Positions 46,641 through 55,840 are shown, numbered from the stretch's first letter. The stretch is 64,000 bases of DNA from CALNYZ01 sp942490945 (GCA_942490945.1 CALNYZ010000018.1:1860001-1924000), one strand, 5' to 3'. Translations and numbers: made by a program. The notes: generated from the sequence alone by a model not told the origin.

Positions 46641-47336
46641 TTATGTTTTTACCAGCTCAACATTAACAGTTGTGACTTCCTGCTTCTTGCTACGAGACAG
46701 TACATAACGATCAATTTTATTTTTGCTCGCCACTAACAGCGCAAGCCCCATAAACGCGCCAGGTGGTAATATTGCAAACAACAGGCCTCTGTAGTCAGTA
46801 AAAACGGTTACGGTAAAACTTGATGCCCAGTGACCCAGCATAATATCGGCGTTACGAAAAATAGTCCCGTAACCAACAACTTCACGAAGAATACCCAATA
46901 CAACCAGCACAATGGTAAACCCGAGCCCGATCATTAGCCCGTCAAGCATTGATCTTGAAACAGAATTACGTGATGCAAAGGCTTCGGCACGACCGATAAT
47001 CGCACAATTTGTTACAATCAGTGGCACAAAAATGCCCAGTATAAGATAGAGATTATGCAGATGAGCGCTCATGAGTAGTTCGATAGTTGTCACCACACAC
47101 GCAATAATGATGACAAATACCGGGATGCGAATATCAGGTCGTATCCATTTTCTTACCATGGAAACGATCGTGTTGGTAATAATCAAAGTCGCCAAAGTTG
47201 CCAAGCCCAAACCAAGACCATTGATAGCCGTTGACGATACTGCCAACAAAGGGCAAAGACCGAGTAACGCCACCAACGCCTGATTATTTGTCCAGAGCCC
47301 CTGCTTTATAATCGTAAGATAATTTGATTCGCTCAT
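46641..47336 (-). CDS. rnfE: Rnf electron transport complex subunit RnfE
   Basis: Integral membrane subunit (231 aa, about six helices) of the ion-pumping Rnf/Rsx complex, homologous to NqrD and to RnfA. Diagnostic sequences are LVALLGLCPLLAVSSTAINGLGLGLA and IVTNCAIIGRAEAFASRN (conserved Cys). The subunit pair RnfA/RnfE has opposite topology and holds an iron centre between them via these Cys residues. It is the last gene of the rnf operon, 20 nt after rnfG. A complete set A, B, C, D, G, E is present in this window. Confidence 0.96.
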   Translation of the reverse strand: MSESNYLTIIKQGLWTNNQALVALLGLCPLLAVSSTAINGLGLGLATLATLIITNTIVSMVRKWIRPDIRIPVFVIIIACVVTTIELLMSAHLHNLYLILGIFVPLIVTNCAIIGRAEAFASRNSVSRSMLDGLMIGLGFTIVLVVLGILREVVGYGTIFRNADIMLGHWASSFTVTVFTDYRGLLFAILPPGAFMGLALLVASKNKIDRYVLSRSKKQEVTTVNVELVKT

Positions 47337-47356
47337 AATGGTATTAGACCTTTCAT

Positions 47357-47995
47357 CTATTCCTCAGGATTTTTGAATATAGTCGCTTTATTCTGTTCAA
47401 AATATTGCAGGGAATGATAGACAGCCGAGACAATGGCGCGCGGTGTGATGGTTGCGCCTGTCAACTGATCAAACTCACCACCATCACGTTTTACCTTCCA
47501 TTTTCTCGATTCAGGATTTGTCGTTGATTTCCCCATAAAGATATCAATCCAGTTACTACGTTGCTTTTCTATCGCATCGCCCAACCCCGGGGTTTCCTTG
47601 TGCTTAACCACACGCACCGCGGTGACGAGGTTTTCGATATTAATCCCTACCAACAAGGTAATTTTTCCGGAATAGCCATTCGGCGCAATGACTGTAAGCA
47701 CGGCTGCAACTGGTTGATTATTTTTACGCGCACGATAAATCGGCATCCCGGTTTCAGTGCCAAGATATTTTTTATTTTTTACATAAATTTTGTCGTTGAT
47801 TATGTCATTGTCGTATTGGTCTTTTTCGATGACTGCATTAAGGGAATCGAGTAATACGGCCCTTTCATTTGCTTTGATAAATGGCGCCGAATGAAAATTA
47901 GCTATATAGAGCAGCCCCGTACCCAATAACGCGGCAGTTGCAAGAACTCTTCCTGACAGGTATATACTTTTTTTTGCGGTAATGGTGTTTTCCAT
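47357..47995 (-). CDS. rnfG: Rnf complex FMN-binding subunit RnfG
   Basis: Periplasm-facing flavoprotein subunit, homologous to NqrC. One N-terminal helix (LATAALLGTGLLYIANF) anchors it, and the motif TGATITPRAIV near residue 180 supplies the Thr that carries covalent FMN. The earlier ETPGLGDAIE block is also typical. I start at the ATG at 47995, immediately after the rnfD stop, which gives MENTITAKKS and 212 residues; the frame is open upstream but inside rnfD. Covalent flavinylation would need an ApbE enzyme, which is not in this window. Confidence 0.94.
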   Translation of the reverse strand: MENTITAKKSIYLSGRVLATAALLGTGLLYIANFHSAPFIKANERAVLLDSLNAVIEKDQYDNDIINDKIYVKNKKYLGTETGMPIYRARKNNQPVAAVLTVIAPNGYSGKITLLVGINIENLVTAVRVVKHKETPGLGDAIEKQRSNWIDIFMGKSTTNPESRKWKVKRDGGEFDQLTGATITPRAIVSAVYHSLQYFEQNKATIFKNPEE

Positions 47996-47996
47996 G

Positions 47997-49061
47997 CTAT
48001 TGCACCATTTTTCGTTTGCCATATACTTTTGGCAAAGTATAGTAATCAATAAGTGGCACCAATAAACCCATCAATAATACTGCAAATGCGATACCGTCCG
48101 GATAACCACCCCAGACACGTATTGCATACGTCAATAATCCGATACCCGCACCATATAGCAGTTTTCCTGTTTGAGTAGTCGCCGCGGTTACCGGGTCAGT
48201 GGCAATAAAAAATGCACCCAGTATGCTTGCGCCACTAAATAAGTGCACAAGTGGATTTAAATAAATGTTCGGATTTAAAATATAAAATAACAACGATATA
48301 AGTGAGATTGACAACAACATAGCGACAGGGATGTGCCAGCTGATTATTTTCTTGTACAGTAACCACAGCCCACCAGACAGGATTGCAAGATTTACCCATT
48401 CAAATCCCGTCGCAGCGAAGTTGCCAAATATTGGCGACTTTGCAACTTCAGCAATACTCTTTCCAATGCCGGTTTGGGTTTTTACATAATCCAGCAGTGT
48501 TGCCGATGTTAATGCATCATAGGATAGCGACGCAGGAAGAGTATGAAAAAATGAATAGTTCAGTGTATCAAGTATCGTGAGTGAATTCTGCAAGTGAGCA
48601 ACAGGCGCGCTCCATGTACTTAATTCGAGTGGAAATGATATCAGTAATATGGCATAAGCAGCCATGGCAGGATTAAATATGTTATAGCCAATCCCGCCAT
48701 ATAATTGTTTGGCCACAACGATGGCAAAGAAAGTTCCGGCCACAGGAATCCACCATGGCGTCATGGGCGGCAAGGCAAGCGCAAGCAATATCGCAGTCAG
48801 AATAGCGCTACCATCACGCAGGTATAATTTAACCGGTTTACCTCTGATGTAGAGCATGATTGATTCAAATGTCAACGCACTCAATATCGCAAGCACAATA
48901 TTGACCAGCACACCCCAGCCAAAAAACCAGTTAAATAAGGCGATAGCAGGAATGAGCGAATAAATCACGGTTTGCATAACTTTTGAAACCGAGGAAGCAG
49001 TCTCAACGAATGGAGAACTTATGACAGGTTTCAGTTTATCGTTATACATTGAGTCATTCAT
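47997..49061 (-). CDS. rnfD: Rnf complex membrane subunit RnfD
   Basis: Multi-spanning subunit (354 aa, about nine helices) homologous to NqrB, part of the ion path. The DGSAILTAILLALALPP stretch is characteristic. The Thr for covalent FMN is probably in DALTSATLL (consensus SGAT). A later block DPVTAATTQTGKLLYGAGIGLLTYAIR is also conserved. The start overlaps the rnfC stop by 4 nt (ATGA). A second in-frame Met four codons on is an alternative start. Confidence 0.95.
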   Translation of the reverse strand: MNDSMYNDKLKPVISSPFVETASSVSKVMQTVIYSLIPAIALFNWFFGWGVLVNIVLAILSALTFESIMLYIRGKPVKLYLRDGSAILTAILLALALPPMTPWWIPVAGTFFAIVVAKQLYGGIGYNIFNPAMAAYAILLISFPLELSTWSAPVAHLQNSLTILDTLNYSFFHTLPASLSYDALTSATLLDYVKTQTGIGKSIAEVAKSPIFGNFAATGFEWVNLAILSGGLWLLYKKIISWHIPVAMLLSISLISLLFYILNPNIYLNPLVHLFSGASILGAFFIATDPVTAATTQTGKLLYGAGIGLLTYAIRVWGGYPDGIAFAVLLMGLLVPLIDYYTLPKVYGKRKMVQ

Positions 49062-50575
49062 CCATTCGATATCTGCTTTTCAGCAGGACTATTCTGCTCA
49101 GGTGAAGCAGATTGTTTACCACGTTTTCGGGCCGCTTTACGTTTTGCTTTGCGCTCTTCCTGTTCCATTTTTATTCTGGCAAGTCTTTCCTCTCGCGCCT
49201 GGGTGCGGACTCGTGACATATCCGCAAAATGTTTTTTATCGGTATGCTCACGCAGTTCGGTCTTTGCAAAGCGGAAATAATGGACCAGCGGGATAGAAGA
49301 TGGACAAACCACAGAACAACAACCACATTCAATGCAGTCTGCAAGATTATAATGTGCCAGATGATCAAAATTCTTTGCGCGCGAGTACCAATATAATTGC
49401 TGTGGCAATAAATTCATCGGGCACACTGTTGCGCATGATCCGCAGCGTATGCATGGCATAACGTTTTTATGTTCTTCAATTTTATTGTTTGCCAAGACAC
49501 AATTGGTTGCTTTTGTGACTGGCACCTTGCTATCAGGAAGCAACTGCCCCATCATCGGGCCACCCATAATCAATTTATAATTTTCAGATTTAACCCCGCC
49601 TGCCGCCCTGATTAGGTTTTCTACAGGTGTTCCAATCAACACTTCGTAATTTGCAGGCTGTTTAATTTGTTCGCCAGTAACCGTGACAATTCTGGACAAT
49701 AACGGTTTACCATGAACGACAGCATCATAAATCGCTGCAGTGGTACCAACATTCAGACAGACGACGCCAACCTCATATGGCAGTCCTTGTTGCGCAACTT
49801 CTTTTCCGGTTAACACTTTAATTAACTGTTTTTCGCCACCCGCCGGAAATATTGTTGGAACAGAGACGACACTGATAGTGTTAACACTTCCTATGCCATT
49901 TTTCCTGAATTCCTCAAGCGTGGCATTAAGTATTTTTGCCGCTTCAGGTTTGTTGTCTTCTATGGCAATAATGCATTCTGTTGGTTGAATTAAACGCCGT
50001 AGTAACAAAATACCCTGTATTATGTCTTCCGGTCTGGAACGCATTAAAACATCGTCACAGGTGATATAGGGTTCGCACTCAACGCCATTGATAATTAACG
50101 TATCGATAACGCGTGGTGGTTTAAGTTTGGCAGCAGATGGAAATACTGCGCCACCCAGTCCGACAATTCCGGCCAATCGTATGCGTGACAGTAATTCCGC
50201 ATTGGCAAGCAATTCAGGCTGACTCTCATATCGAATAGCGGGGTCCCACTCATCCTTGCCATCAGTTTCGATAATAATACATGGTTCTGCGATACCGGAC
50301 TGATGAGGTACGACGTGCTTTTCAATAGCCATGACGGTGCCGGAAGACGACGCGTGTATTGGCGCACTGATATAGGTGCTCGGTGTCGCGATTAACTGGC
50401 CTTTAAAAACATAATCTCCCACAGACACAACTGGTTCGGCTGGCTCGCCTATATGTTGTCGTAATGGCAAGACTAATAGCTTTGGTAAATCCAGTGGCTG
50501 AATACCCGATTTATTGGAAAGCGACTTAAATCCAGGTAATTTTATTCCACCGTTAAAGCGCCATAATTTTTTCAT
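49058..50575 (-). CDS. rnfC: Rnf complex NADH/flavin and Fe-S subunit RnfC
   Basis: Peripheral subunit that exchanges electrons with NAD(H). The 505-residue protein contains a glycine-rich flavin/NAD region (GIVGLGGAVFPSAAKLKPP), a SLBB-like domain and two 4Fe-4S motifs, CIRCGSCATVCPMN and CIECGCCSVVCPSS. The tail after residue ~450 is strongly charged (Lys/Arg/Glu), a usual and variable feature, but short compared with E. coli RsxC. I start at the ATG at 50575 (MKKLWRFNGGIKLPG), which overlaps the rnfB stop as ATGA; the longer open frame lies inside rnfB. Confidence 0.95.
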   Translation of the reverse strand: MKKLWRFNGGIKLPGFKSLSNKSGIQPLDLPKLLVLPLRQHIGEPAEPVVSVGDYVFKGQLIATPSTYISAPIHASSSGTVMAIEKHVVPHQSGIAEPCIIIETDGKDEWDPAIRYESQPELLANAELLSRIRLAGIVGLGGAVFPSAAKLKPPRVIDTLIINGVECEPYITCDDVLMRSRPEDIIQGILLLRRLIQPTECIIAIEDNKPEAAKILNATLEEFRKNGIGSVNTISVVSVPTIFPAGGEKQLIKVLTGKEVAQQGLPYEVGVVCLNVGTTAAIYDAVVHGKPLLSRIVTVTGEQIKQPANYEVLIGTPVENLIRAAGGVKSENYKLIMGGPMMGQLLPDSKVPVTKATNCVLANNKIEEHKNVMPCIRCGSCATVCPMNLLPQQLYWYSRAKNFDHLAHYNLADCIECGCCSVVCPSSIPLVHYFRFAKTELREHTDKKHFADMSRVRTQAREERLARIKMEQEERKAKRKAARKRGKQSASPEQNSPAEKQISNG

Positions 50576-51132
50576 GCCGCATGATCCTGTCTGAAACTTT
50601 CCGGGTTTGGCCATTTCCAGGCCTTGATGTCAGGCTCGACTTCTTTCATGACAATGCAGTTTTCAACAGGACATAGTGGCGGTAAACATAGTTCACAGCC
50701 TGTGCAGTAGGCATCAATGACATTGTGTTTATGTTTGGCAGCACCAATTATTGCGTCAACCGGACAAACTTGTACACATTTGGTGCAACCGATACAGGTT
50801 TCTTCGTCAATAACAGCGACCATCGCCAGACCTTCCTGTGCAGTACCGTTTTCCGGATTTAATGGAATTGGTTCTCGTCCCAGCAAATCAGCAAGCGCCT
50901 TGACGCCTGACTCGCCACCTGGCGGACATTGGTTGATTTCTGCCTGATCTGAAGCGATGGCTTCAGCATACGGACGACAGCCCGGATAGCCACATTGTCC
51001 GCATTGTGTTTGTGGTAACACCGAATCAATCATATCGACGACCGGGTCACCTTCTACGCGAAAACGGATCGCAGCAAACCCGAGTATCACGCCCGAAACC
51101 AATGCAAGTAATGTAAGAATAATGATTGCCAT
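50572..51132 (-). CDS. rnfB: Rnf complex ferredoxin subunit RnfB
   Basis: Membrane-anchored iron-sulfur subunit that exchanges electrons with soluble ferredoxin. An N-terminal helix is followed by a four-Cys Fe-S domain (CGQCGYPGCRPYAEAI and a later C) and two 4Fe-4S sites. The first, CIGCTKCVQVCPVDAI, is canonical. The second, CTGCELCLPPLCPVENC, has an extra residue (C-x4-C-P instead of C-x3-C-P) compared with E. coli RsxB. The DNA is unambiguous in this stretch. Length is 186 residues. It sits 9 nt after rnfA and overlaps rnfC. Confidence 0.95.
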   Translation of the reverse strand: MAIIILTLLALVSGVILGFAAIRFRVEGDPVVDMIDSVLPQTQCGQCGYPGCRPYAEAIASDQAEINQCPPGGESGVKALADLLGREPIPLNPENGTAQEGLAMVAVIDEETCIGCTKCVQVCPVDAIIGAAKHKHNVIDAYCTGCELCLPPLCPVENCIVMKEVEPDIKAWKWPNPESFRQDHAA

Positions 51133-51141
51133 TTATTCTGC

Positions 51142-51717
51142 CTATGCCATTCCTGCAAAACCCATAAACGCAACAGACATGAAACCTGCCGTAATCAGGG
51201 CGATAGGCGCACCGCGAAATGAAATCGGCACATCAGATGTTTCAATCCGCTCACGATGCGCAGCGAAAATTATCATGACCAGAGTAAAACCGATCGCGCC
51301 ACCAAATCCATACAGAGCCGAATTGATAAAATTGTTATTTTCCTGAACATTTAATAATGCCACACCGAGCACCGCACAATTGGTCGTTATTAAAGGCAGG
51401 TAAATACCCAGCACGTTATAAAGTAGCGGACTTGTCTTGTGTACAATCATTTCAGTAAGTTGTACAACAACCGCAATTAACAAAATAAACGTAACTGTTT
51501 TTAAATATTCAATATCAAAAGGTTGCAAGATGAATTTATTGGCAATGTAACTCAACACAGAAGACATGGTGAGCACAAACGCCGTCGCGAGCCCCATTCC
51601 TACAGCGGACTCAAGTTTTTTTGAAACACCCATAAATGGACACAAGCCAAGGAACCGGGATAACACCAGGTTATTTACAAAAATGGTTGTAAAAAGCAAT
51701 GTCAGGTATTCCGCCAA
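51142..51717 (-). CDS. rnfA: Rnf complex membrane subunit RnfA
   Basis: Integral membrane subunit (191 aa, six helices), paired with RnfE and homologous to NqrE. Conserved sequences: NNLVLSRFLGLCPFMGVSKKLESAVGMGLA and LPLITTNCAVLGVALL, each with the Cys used for the intramembrane Fe centre. The start codon is TTG at 51717, preceded by AGGTG at 5 nt. It follows the 7Fe ferredoxin gene by only 30 nt, so the rnf genes seem to continue the upstream transcript from gntR rather than forming a separate unit. Confidence 0.96.
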   Translation of the reverse strand: MAEYLTLLFTTIFVNNLVLSRFLGLCPFMGVSKKLESAVGMGLATAFVLTMSSVLSYIANKFILQPFDIEYLKTVTFILLIAVVVQLTEMIVHKTSPLLYNVLGIYLPLITTNCAVLGVALLNVQENNNFINSALYGFGGAIGFTLVMIIFAAHRERIETSDVPISFRGAPIALITAGFMSVAFMGFAGMA

Positions 51718-51747
51718 TTTGTCACCTATTAATCAAGTTGCAAAATA

Positions 51748-52074
51748 TTAGCGTGCCAGGTACTGCAATTTATTTTCAACATCCACCCAGTCATCTGCAT
51801 CCGACAAGGGATCTTTTGCATCGTTTATCCCGGGCCATATCTTTGCCAGCTCGGCATTAATTTGTATATATTCCTGTTGATCTGCCGGCACATCGTCTAT
51901 CAAAAATATTGCCTCTGCAGGACACTCAGGAACACATAAAGAACAATCAATACAGGTTTCCGGATCGATAACCAGAAAGTTTGGACCCTCACGAAAACAA
52001 TCATCGACCGGGCAAACGTCTACACAATCTGTAAATTTACAGCGTACACAACCATCTGCTACAACATAGGCCAT
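51748..52074 (-). CDS. fdxA: 7Fe-type ferredoxin FdxA
   Basis: Soluble ferredoxin with one 3Fe-4S and one 4Fe-4S cluster. The sequence MAYVVADGCVRCKFTDCVDV opens the protein, CPVDDCF follows, and the second site is CIDCSLCVPECPAEAI. The 108-residue length and C-terminal helix are typical of Azotobacter-type FdxA. I start at the ATG at 52074 (SD GGAG, 8 nt), not the longer open frame that runs into the HEAT gene. It is placed between the HEAT protein and rnfA and is the natural soluble partner of the Rnf complex encoded next to it. Confidence 0.95.
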   Translation of the reverse strand: MAYVVADGCVRCKFTDCVDVCPVDDCFREGPNFLVIDPETCIDCSLCVPECPAEAIFLIDDVPADQQEYIQINAELAKIWPGINDAKDPLSDADDWVDVENKLQYLAR

Positions 52075-52093
52075 AACAACAACTCCATAATTT

Positions 52094-53053
52094 TTAACTG
52101 TTATTAATTTGATCGATCGCCCATTGAACGATTTTACGTACGTCGGGATCAACGTCACCTTTAGCAACTTCGAGAAAGGGTAATGCATCCTTTGATTTTA
52201 TTTCCCCCAGTGATGCGGCGGCCTCTTTGCGTAAATTACTGATACTGTAAGAGAGCGCCTGTCCAAGCACAGCCACTGCAGCCGGGTCCTTCAACTTGCC
52301 AAGACTACCCGCTGCTTTAACACGCACCTGCCAATATTCATCATTCATTGCATCAATTAGTGCATCAAGCGCAGATAACTGGCCAACTTTACCAATCACA
52401 AAGGCAGATTCTTCTCTCACCTGCCAGTCTTCATCCTTCAGACCATCAATCAATGTTTCAGCTGCTTTTTCATTTTTACTAAATACAAGTGAGCCTATCC
52501 CGACTTTTCTGACATTCGCGTCTTTATCGCGGCGCGCTGAATTCATCAAGGCAATCAGTACATCATCACTCTTCAGATAGGCCAATACACCGACTGCTTC
52601 GCGTCGTACACTTGCATCCGGATGCTCGATATTTTCCAGTGCAATACCTTTTGATTCCGGCAATCGCAATACCCGTAACGCACGCAAACAGGATGCCTTG
52701 ACAAAAGCGTCATCGCGCTTCATTCCAGCAAGCAAGGCAGCGCCAGCCTCCTCGTTTTTATTTTCTGACAATGTCAGCGCTACAGCTTTGCGTACCGACT
52801 CTACCTTGTCACTTAACGCCGCAACCAGTGCCTCTGCTATTTCACTGCCCGTGTATTCATCCATTACCTGTGCAGCTGCAACGCGAACTTCAGCATCTTC
52901 GTCCGACAAGGCTTTTATCGCCAACGGTATTGCCTCATCTTCATCAATTTCACGCAGATCCATCACAGCAACGCAACGTACTTCTGAATCTTTGTCTTCC
53001 AGTCTGTCCAGAATATCGTCAATATCTGGTGCTTCATCAAACATTAAACCCAT
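52094..53053 (-). CDS. HEAT-repeat protein
   Basis: A 319-residue, acidic protein made almost entirely of HEAT/PBS-lyase-type repeats of about 31 residues. Repeated phrases include DEDAEVRVAAAQVM, HPDASVRREAVGVL, DEDWQVREESAFVIG and DEYWQVRVKAAGSLG. Such repeats form superhelical scaffolds for protein-protein contact and have no catalytic residues. A strong SD (GGAG) precedes the ATG. Its position between two ferredoxin genes in a tight run (15 and 19 nt gaps) suggests that it assembles or docks the flavoprotein/ferredoxin complex; this is inference. Confidence 0.92.
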   Translation of the reverse strand: MGLMFDEAPDIDDILDRLEDKDSEVRCVAVMDLREIDEDEAIPLAIKALSDEDAEVRVAAAQVMDEYTGSEIAEALVAALSDKVESVRKAVALTLSENKNEEAGAALLAGMKRDDAFVKASCLRALRVLRLPESKGIALENIEHPDASVRREAVGVLAYLKSDDVLIALMNSARRDKDANVRKVGIGSLVFSKNEKAAETLIDGLKDEDWQVREESAFVIGKVGQLSALDALIDAMNDEYWQVRVKAAGSLGKLKDPAAVAVLGQALSYSISNLRKEAAASLGEIKSKDALPFLEVAKGDVDPDVRKIVQWAIDQINNS

Positions 53054-53068
53054 GATTAATCTCCGTTC

Positions 53069-53302
53069 TTATCTCAGCAAATAGGGTATTTCGACTTTAA
53101 CCGCGTCTTTCGGGCAGTCTGTCTCGCATGGTAAACAATACCAGCACTCGTCATATTTCATGTAAGCAGTACTTTTATCGTCTGCGATAACGAGTACGTC
53201 TAATGGACAAACATCAACACAAACAGTACACCCTTTATCTGCAATACATGCGTCAGCATCGATCGTGACGGGGACTTGTCGTAAATTTTTTGCAAATGCC
53301 AT
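53069..53302 (-). CDS. Small ferredoxin, AprB-like
   Basis: A 77-residue protein with two 4Fe-4S motifs: CIADKGCTVCVDVCPLDVLVI, with the widened first spacing seen in AprB, and CWYCLPCETDCPKDAV, where Trp between cluster ligands also recalls AprB. It lacks the long C-terminal tail of true AprB. I start at the ATG at 53302 (SD GAGG); the open frame upstream lies in the flavoprotein gene. It follows the AprA-like flavoprotein gene by 10 nt and is almost certainly its electron-transfer partner. Confidence 0.9.
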   Translation of the reverse strand: MAFAKNLRQVPVTIDADACIADKGCTVCVDVCPLDVLVIADDKSTAYMKYDECWYCLPCETDCPKDAVKVEIPYLLR

Positions 53303-53312
53303 AAATAATTCC

Positions 53313-55058
53313 TCAGACTTCCATTGTTGATTTTGATACGCGTAATTTGTTGTACGCCTGCTTTTCATCTTCATCAAGATTTATGATGTAGGGCTCGATG
53401 TCACGTTTGAAGCAATATGGCAAACCATCTTCACCTTTCATTGTTTGCACGTGACAATTCCATTCGCTGTTGTCCGTATCTGGGTAATCAACACGATAAT
53501 GATACAAACCCCAGCGACTTTCGGTACGATACATGGAAGATACGGCTGCCATTTCGGCGCAATCCAGAATAAATTGTACTTCCATCGCACGCATCAATTC
53601 GTGTGCATCGCCGGCTTGCAACCTGGATAAATCTTCACGAATTTCGGCAAAACGTTCCATGCCAATTTCCATCTTCTTGGTGATTTTTGGTGGTTGCAGA
53701 TAATCATTAACCAGACGGCGTAGTTTATATTCCATCTGTTCTGGTGGAATACCGTTTTCTACTTTTGTAGGTGCCAGAACGCGTTCTTTTTCAGCGAGTA
53801 TATCCTTGTCGTCTATTTCTGCATGGTCATGTGACGCACAATACTCGGCCGCATCTTCACCTGCGATCGCACCATAAACAAATGCGCCCAGCATATAGTT
53901 GTGAGGAACCGAGCCACAATCACCCGCGGCGTAAAGTCCTGGTACCGTGGTACGCGCATTTTCATCTGTCCAGATACCTGATGCACTGTGCCCGCTGCAG
54001 AATCCGATTTCTGAAATATGCATTTCAACCATTTTTTCGCGGTAGTTCGTACCCCGGCGTTCATGAAAACGCCCGCGACTGGGGCGTTCATTCGAATGCA
54101 GGATCTCTTCGATATCTTCAATGGTTTCTTCAGCCAGATGATCAATTTTCAGGAATACCGGACCTTTACCACCTTCGAGTTCCTTGTAAAATTCCAGCAT
54201 CATCTGCCCGCTCCAGTAATCGCATTCAATAAAGCGATTGCCCTGTGCATTGGCTGTGTAACCACCCATCGGACCGGTCACATATGCGCAGGCAGGACCG
54301 TTATAATCTTTTATGAGCGGATTAATTTGGTAACACTCAAGGCCACTTAATTCCGCACCCGCATGATAGGCCATGCTGTATCCATCCCCTGCATTGGTGG
54401 GATTTTCGTAGGTGCCAAACAGGTAGCCGGATGTGGGCATACCTAACCGACCAGCCGCACCGGTGCAAAGAATAATTGTCTTGGCCTTTATCACCGCAGT
54501 CTCGCCGGTGCGTGGGTTTAATAAATGCGCACCTGCAATACGGCCATCTTTTCCTTTAAATAATCTTGTTGCCATGAAACGGTTAATTACCTGTACCCGC
54601 TTCTTACGTAATTGGCGATACAAGATCTTTTTCATATGGTGACCTTCAGGCATCGGCAATACATATGTACCCATGTGATGAACTTTCTTGACGTTATAAT
54701 CGCCCGTTTCATCCTTTTCGAATTTCACACCCCATTCGTCAAGCTTGTTGATCATGTCGTAGCTTTTTGTTGCATAAGCCATGATGGTTTTTTGATTGAC
54801 TATTCCATCATTGGCAATGGTAATTTCTTTTACATATTGCTCGGGTGTCGCGTGACCAGGAATAACTGCATTATTCAGCCCATCCATGCCCATGCTGATA
54901 CAACCGCTACGTTTAACATTTGCTTTTTCAAGCACGGCGACTTTCAGCTTGGGATTTTTGTCTTTTGCCTGCACTGCTGCCATGGGACCTGCGGTTCCGC
55001 CACCGATGACCAGAACATCCACTTCCAAGATTTCATCTGTTGTCGTTTCGTCATTCAT
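53313..55058 (-). CDS. AprA-like FAD flavoprotein (fumarate reductase/APS reductase fold)
   Basis: A 581-residue soluble flavoprotein. The FAD dinucleotide motif is VLVIGGGTAGPMAAVQA near the N-terminus and the second FAD region is TTVPGLYAAGDCGSVPHNYM. The block RSGCISMGMDGLNNAVIPG is analogous to the RSGAVAxGLSAIN block of AprA. This places it in the succinate dehydrogenase/fumarate reductase/AprA superfamily. Absence of a membrane anchor gene and pairing with an AprB-like ferredoxin favour the APS reductase branch. It is not a canonical AprA, and no sulfate adenylyltransferase gene is nearby, so its substrate is open. An oxidoreductase acting on a sulfur compound is my inference from the transporter and exporter genes. 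Confidence 0.82.
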   Translation of the reverse strand: MNDETTTDEILEVDVLVIGGGTAGPMAAVQAKDKNPKLKVAVLEKANVKRSGCISMGMDGLNNAVIPGHATPEQYVKEITIANDGIVNQKTIMAYATKSYDMINKLDEWGVKFEKDETGDYNVKKVHHMGTYVLPMPEGHHMKKILYRQLRKKRVQVINRFMATRLFKGKDGRIAGAHLLNPRTGETAVIKAKTIILCTGAAGRLGMPTSGYLFGTYENPTNAGDGYSMAYHAGAELSGLECYQINPLIKDYNGPACAYVTGPMGGYTANAQGNRFIECDYWSGQMMLEFYKELEGGKGPVFLKIDHLAEETIEDIEEILHSNERPSRGRFHERRGTNYREKMVEMHISEIGFCSGHSASGIWTDENARTTVPGLYAAGDCGSVPHNYMLGAFVYGAIAGEDAAEYCASHDHAEIDDKDILAEKERVLAPTKVENGIPPEQMEYKLRRLVNDYLQPPKITKKMEIGMERFAEIREDLSRLQAGDAHELMRAMEVQFILDCAEMAAVSSMYRTESRWGLYHYRVDYPDTDNSEWNCHVQTMKGEDGLPYCFKRDIEPYIINLDEDEKQAYNKLRVSKSTMEV

Positions 55059-55087
55059 AGTTATCTACCTGGTTAATTGTTAATAGT

Positions 55088-55840
55088 TTATTGTCGATCA
55101 ACACGGATTTGATACTGGAATGCATCACCGCGATATGACAAATATTCAAAATCAATCGGCTCACCCGTTTGTGAAAATACCAATCGATGTATTCGTAAAA
55201 TTGATGAACCCGTTTCAACATCCAGCTGTTGTGCCAGTTTTTCGGTTGCCAGGATGGCTTCAATTTTCAATTCCGCATGGCCGAGTTGGATATCAAATTC
55301 ATTTTCCAGCAAGGGGAAAACGTCCTGGGTTAAATCGCGCCCGAGTAAACGCTGCCCGATATGCGTCGGGAAAAAGCTGTGATCGACGGAAATAGGTTCC
55401 CGATTCAAATAACGAATTCGGGTCAGTTCAATTACATCACTGCCTTTGGCCAGTTTCAGTGCCTCAGCAACCTGCGTGGTGGCACGTGTTTCCTGTACGC
55501 TGACTACGCGCGCGGAAGTATCGTAACCCTGTGGCGACATGGCTTCGCCAAATCCTTGCAAGCGTTGTATGTCCTGTACGGCTTTCGGGCGTGATACGAA
55601 TGTTCCTTTACCCTGCACACTGAAAACCAGGCCTTCTGTATGCAGATCTCGTAGCGCTTGCCTGACCGTTATCCGGCTGACACCAAAAACTTTCATCATT
55701 TCACTTTCAGACGGTAGGCGTTCATGCACCGCGTAATCACCTTCCATGATACGTTGCTTCAAGATTTCCTTGATTTGCGCATACAATGGCTGCATCGATT
55801 CACTGCGGACTGTCTTGGCGTTGTGCTTTTCTACATTCAT
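55088..55840 (-). CDS. GntR/HutC-family transcriptional regulator
   Basis: A 250-residue repressor-type regulator. The N-terminal winged helix contains RLPSESEMMKVFGVSRITVRQALRDL and GKGTFVSRPK, the C-terminal UTRA domain (about 100-245) has IELTRIRYLNREPISVDHSF and ends near FEYLSYRGDAFQYQIRV; this architecture is HutC-type, which binds a small-molecule effector. It heads the run of flavoprotein, ferredoxin, HEAT, fdxA and rnf genes. An 18-bp palindrome lies over its own -10 box, and close copies lie before the importer and exporter genes, so it probably autoregulates and controls the whole locus. The effector is probably related to the imported compound. Confidence 0.93.
   Translation of the reverse strand: MNVEKHNAKTVRSESMQPLYAQIKEILKQRIMEGDYAVHERLPSESEMMKVFGVSRITVRQALRDLHTEGLVFSVQGKGTFVSRPKAVQDIQRLQGFGEAMSPQGYDTSARVVSVQETRATTQVAEALKLAKGSDVIELTRIRYLNREPISVDHSFFPTHIGQRLLGRDLTQDVFPLLENEFDIQLGHAELKIEAILATEKLAQQLDVETGSSILRIHRLVFSQTGEPIDFEYLSYRGDAFQYQIRVDRQ

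Noticed and set aside
53313..55058. Assignment of the flavoprotein as succinate dehydrogenase or fumarate reductase subunit A
   Set aside because: No membrane-anchor or FrdB-type subunit genes are present; the partner is an AprB-like ferredoxin and one block matches AprA better.
53313..55058. Assignment as canonical APS reductase AprA
   Set aside because: The sequence is divergent, the ferredoxin lacks the AprB tail, and no sat, aprM or qmo genes are nearby.
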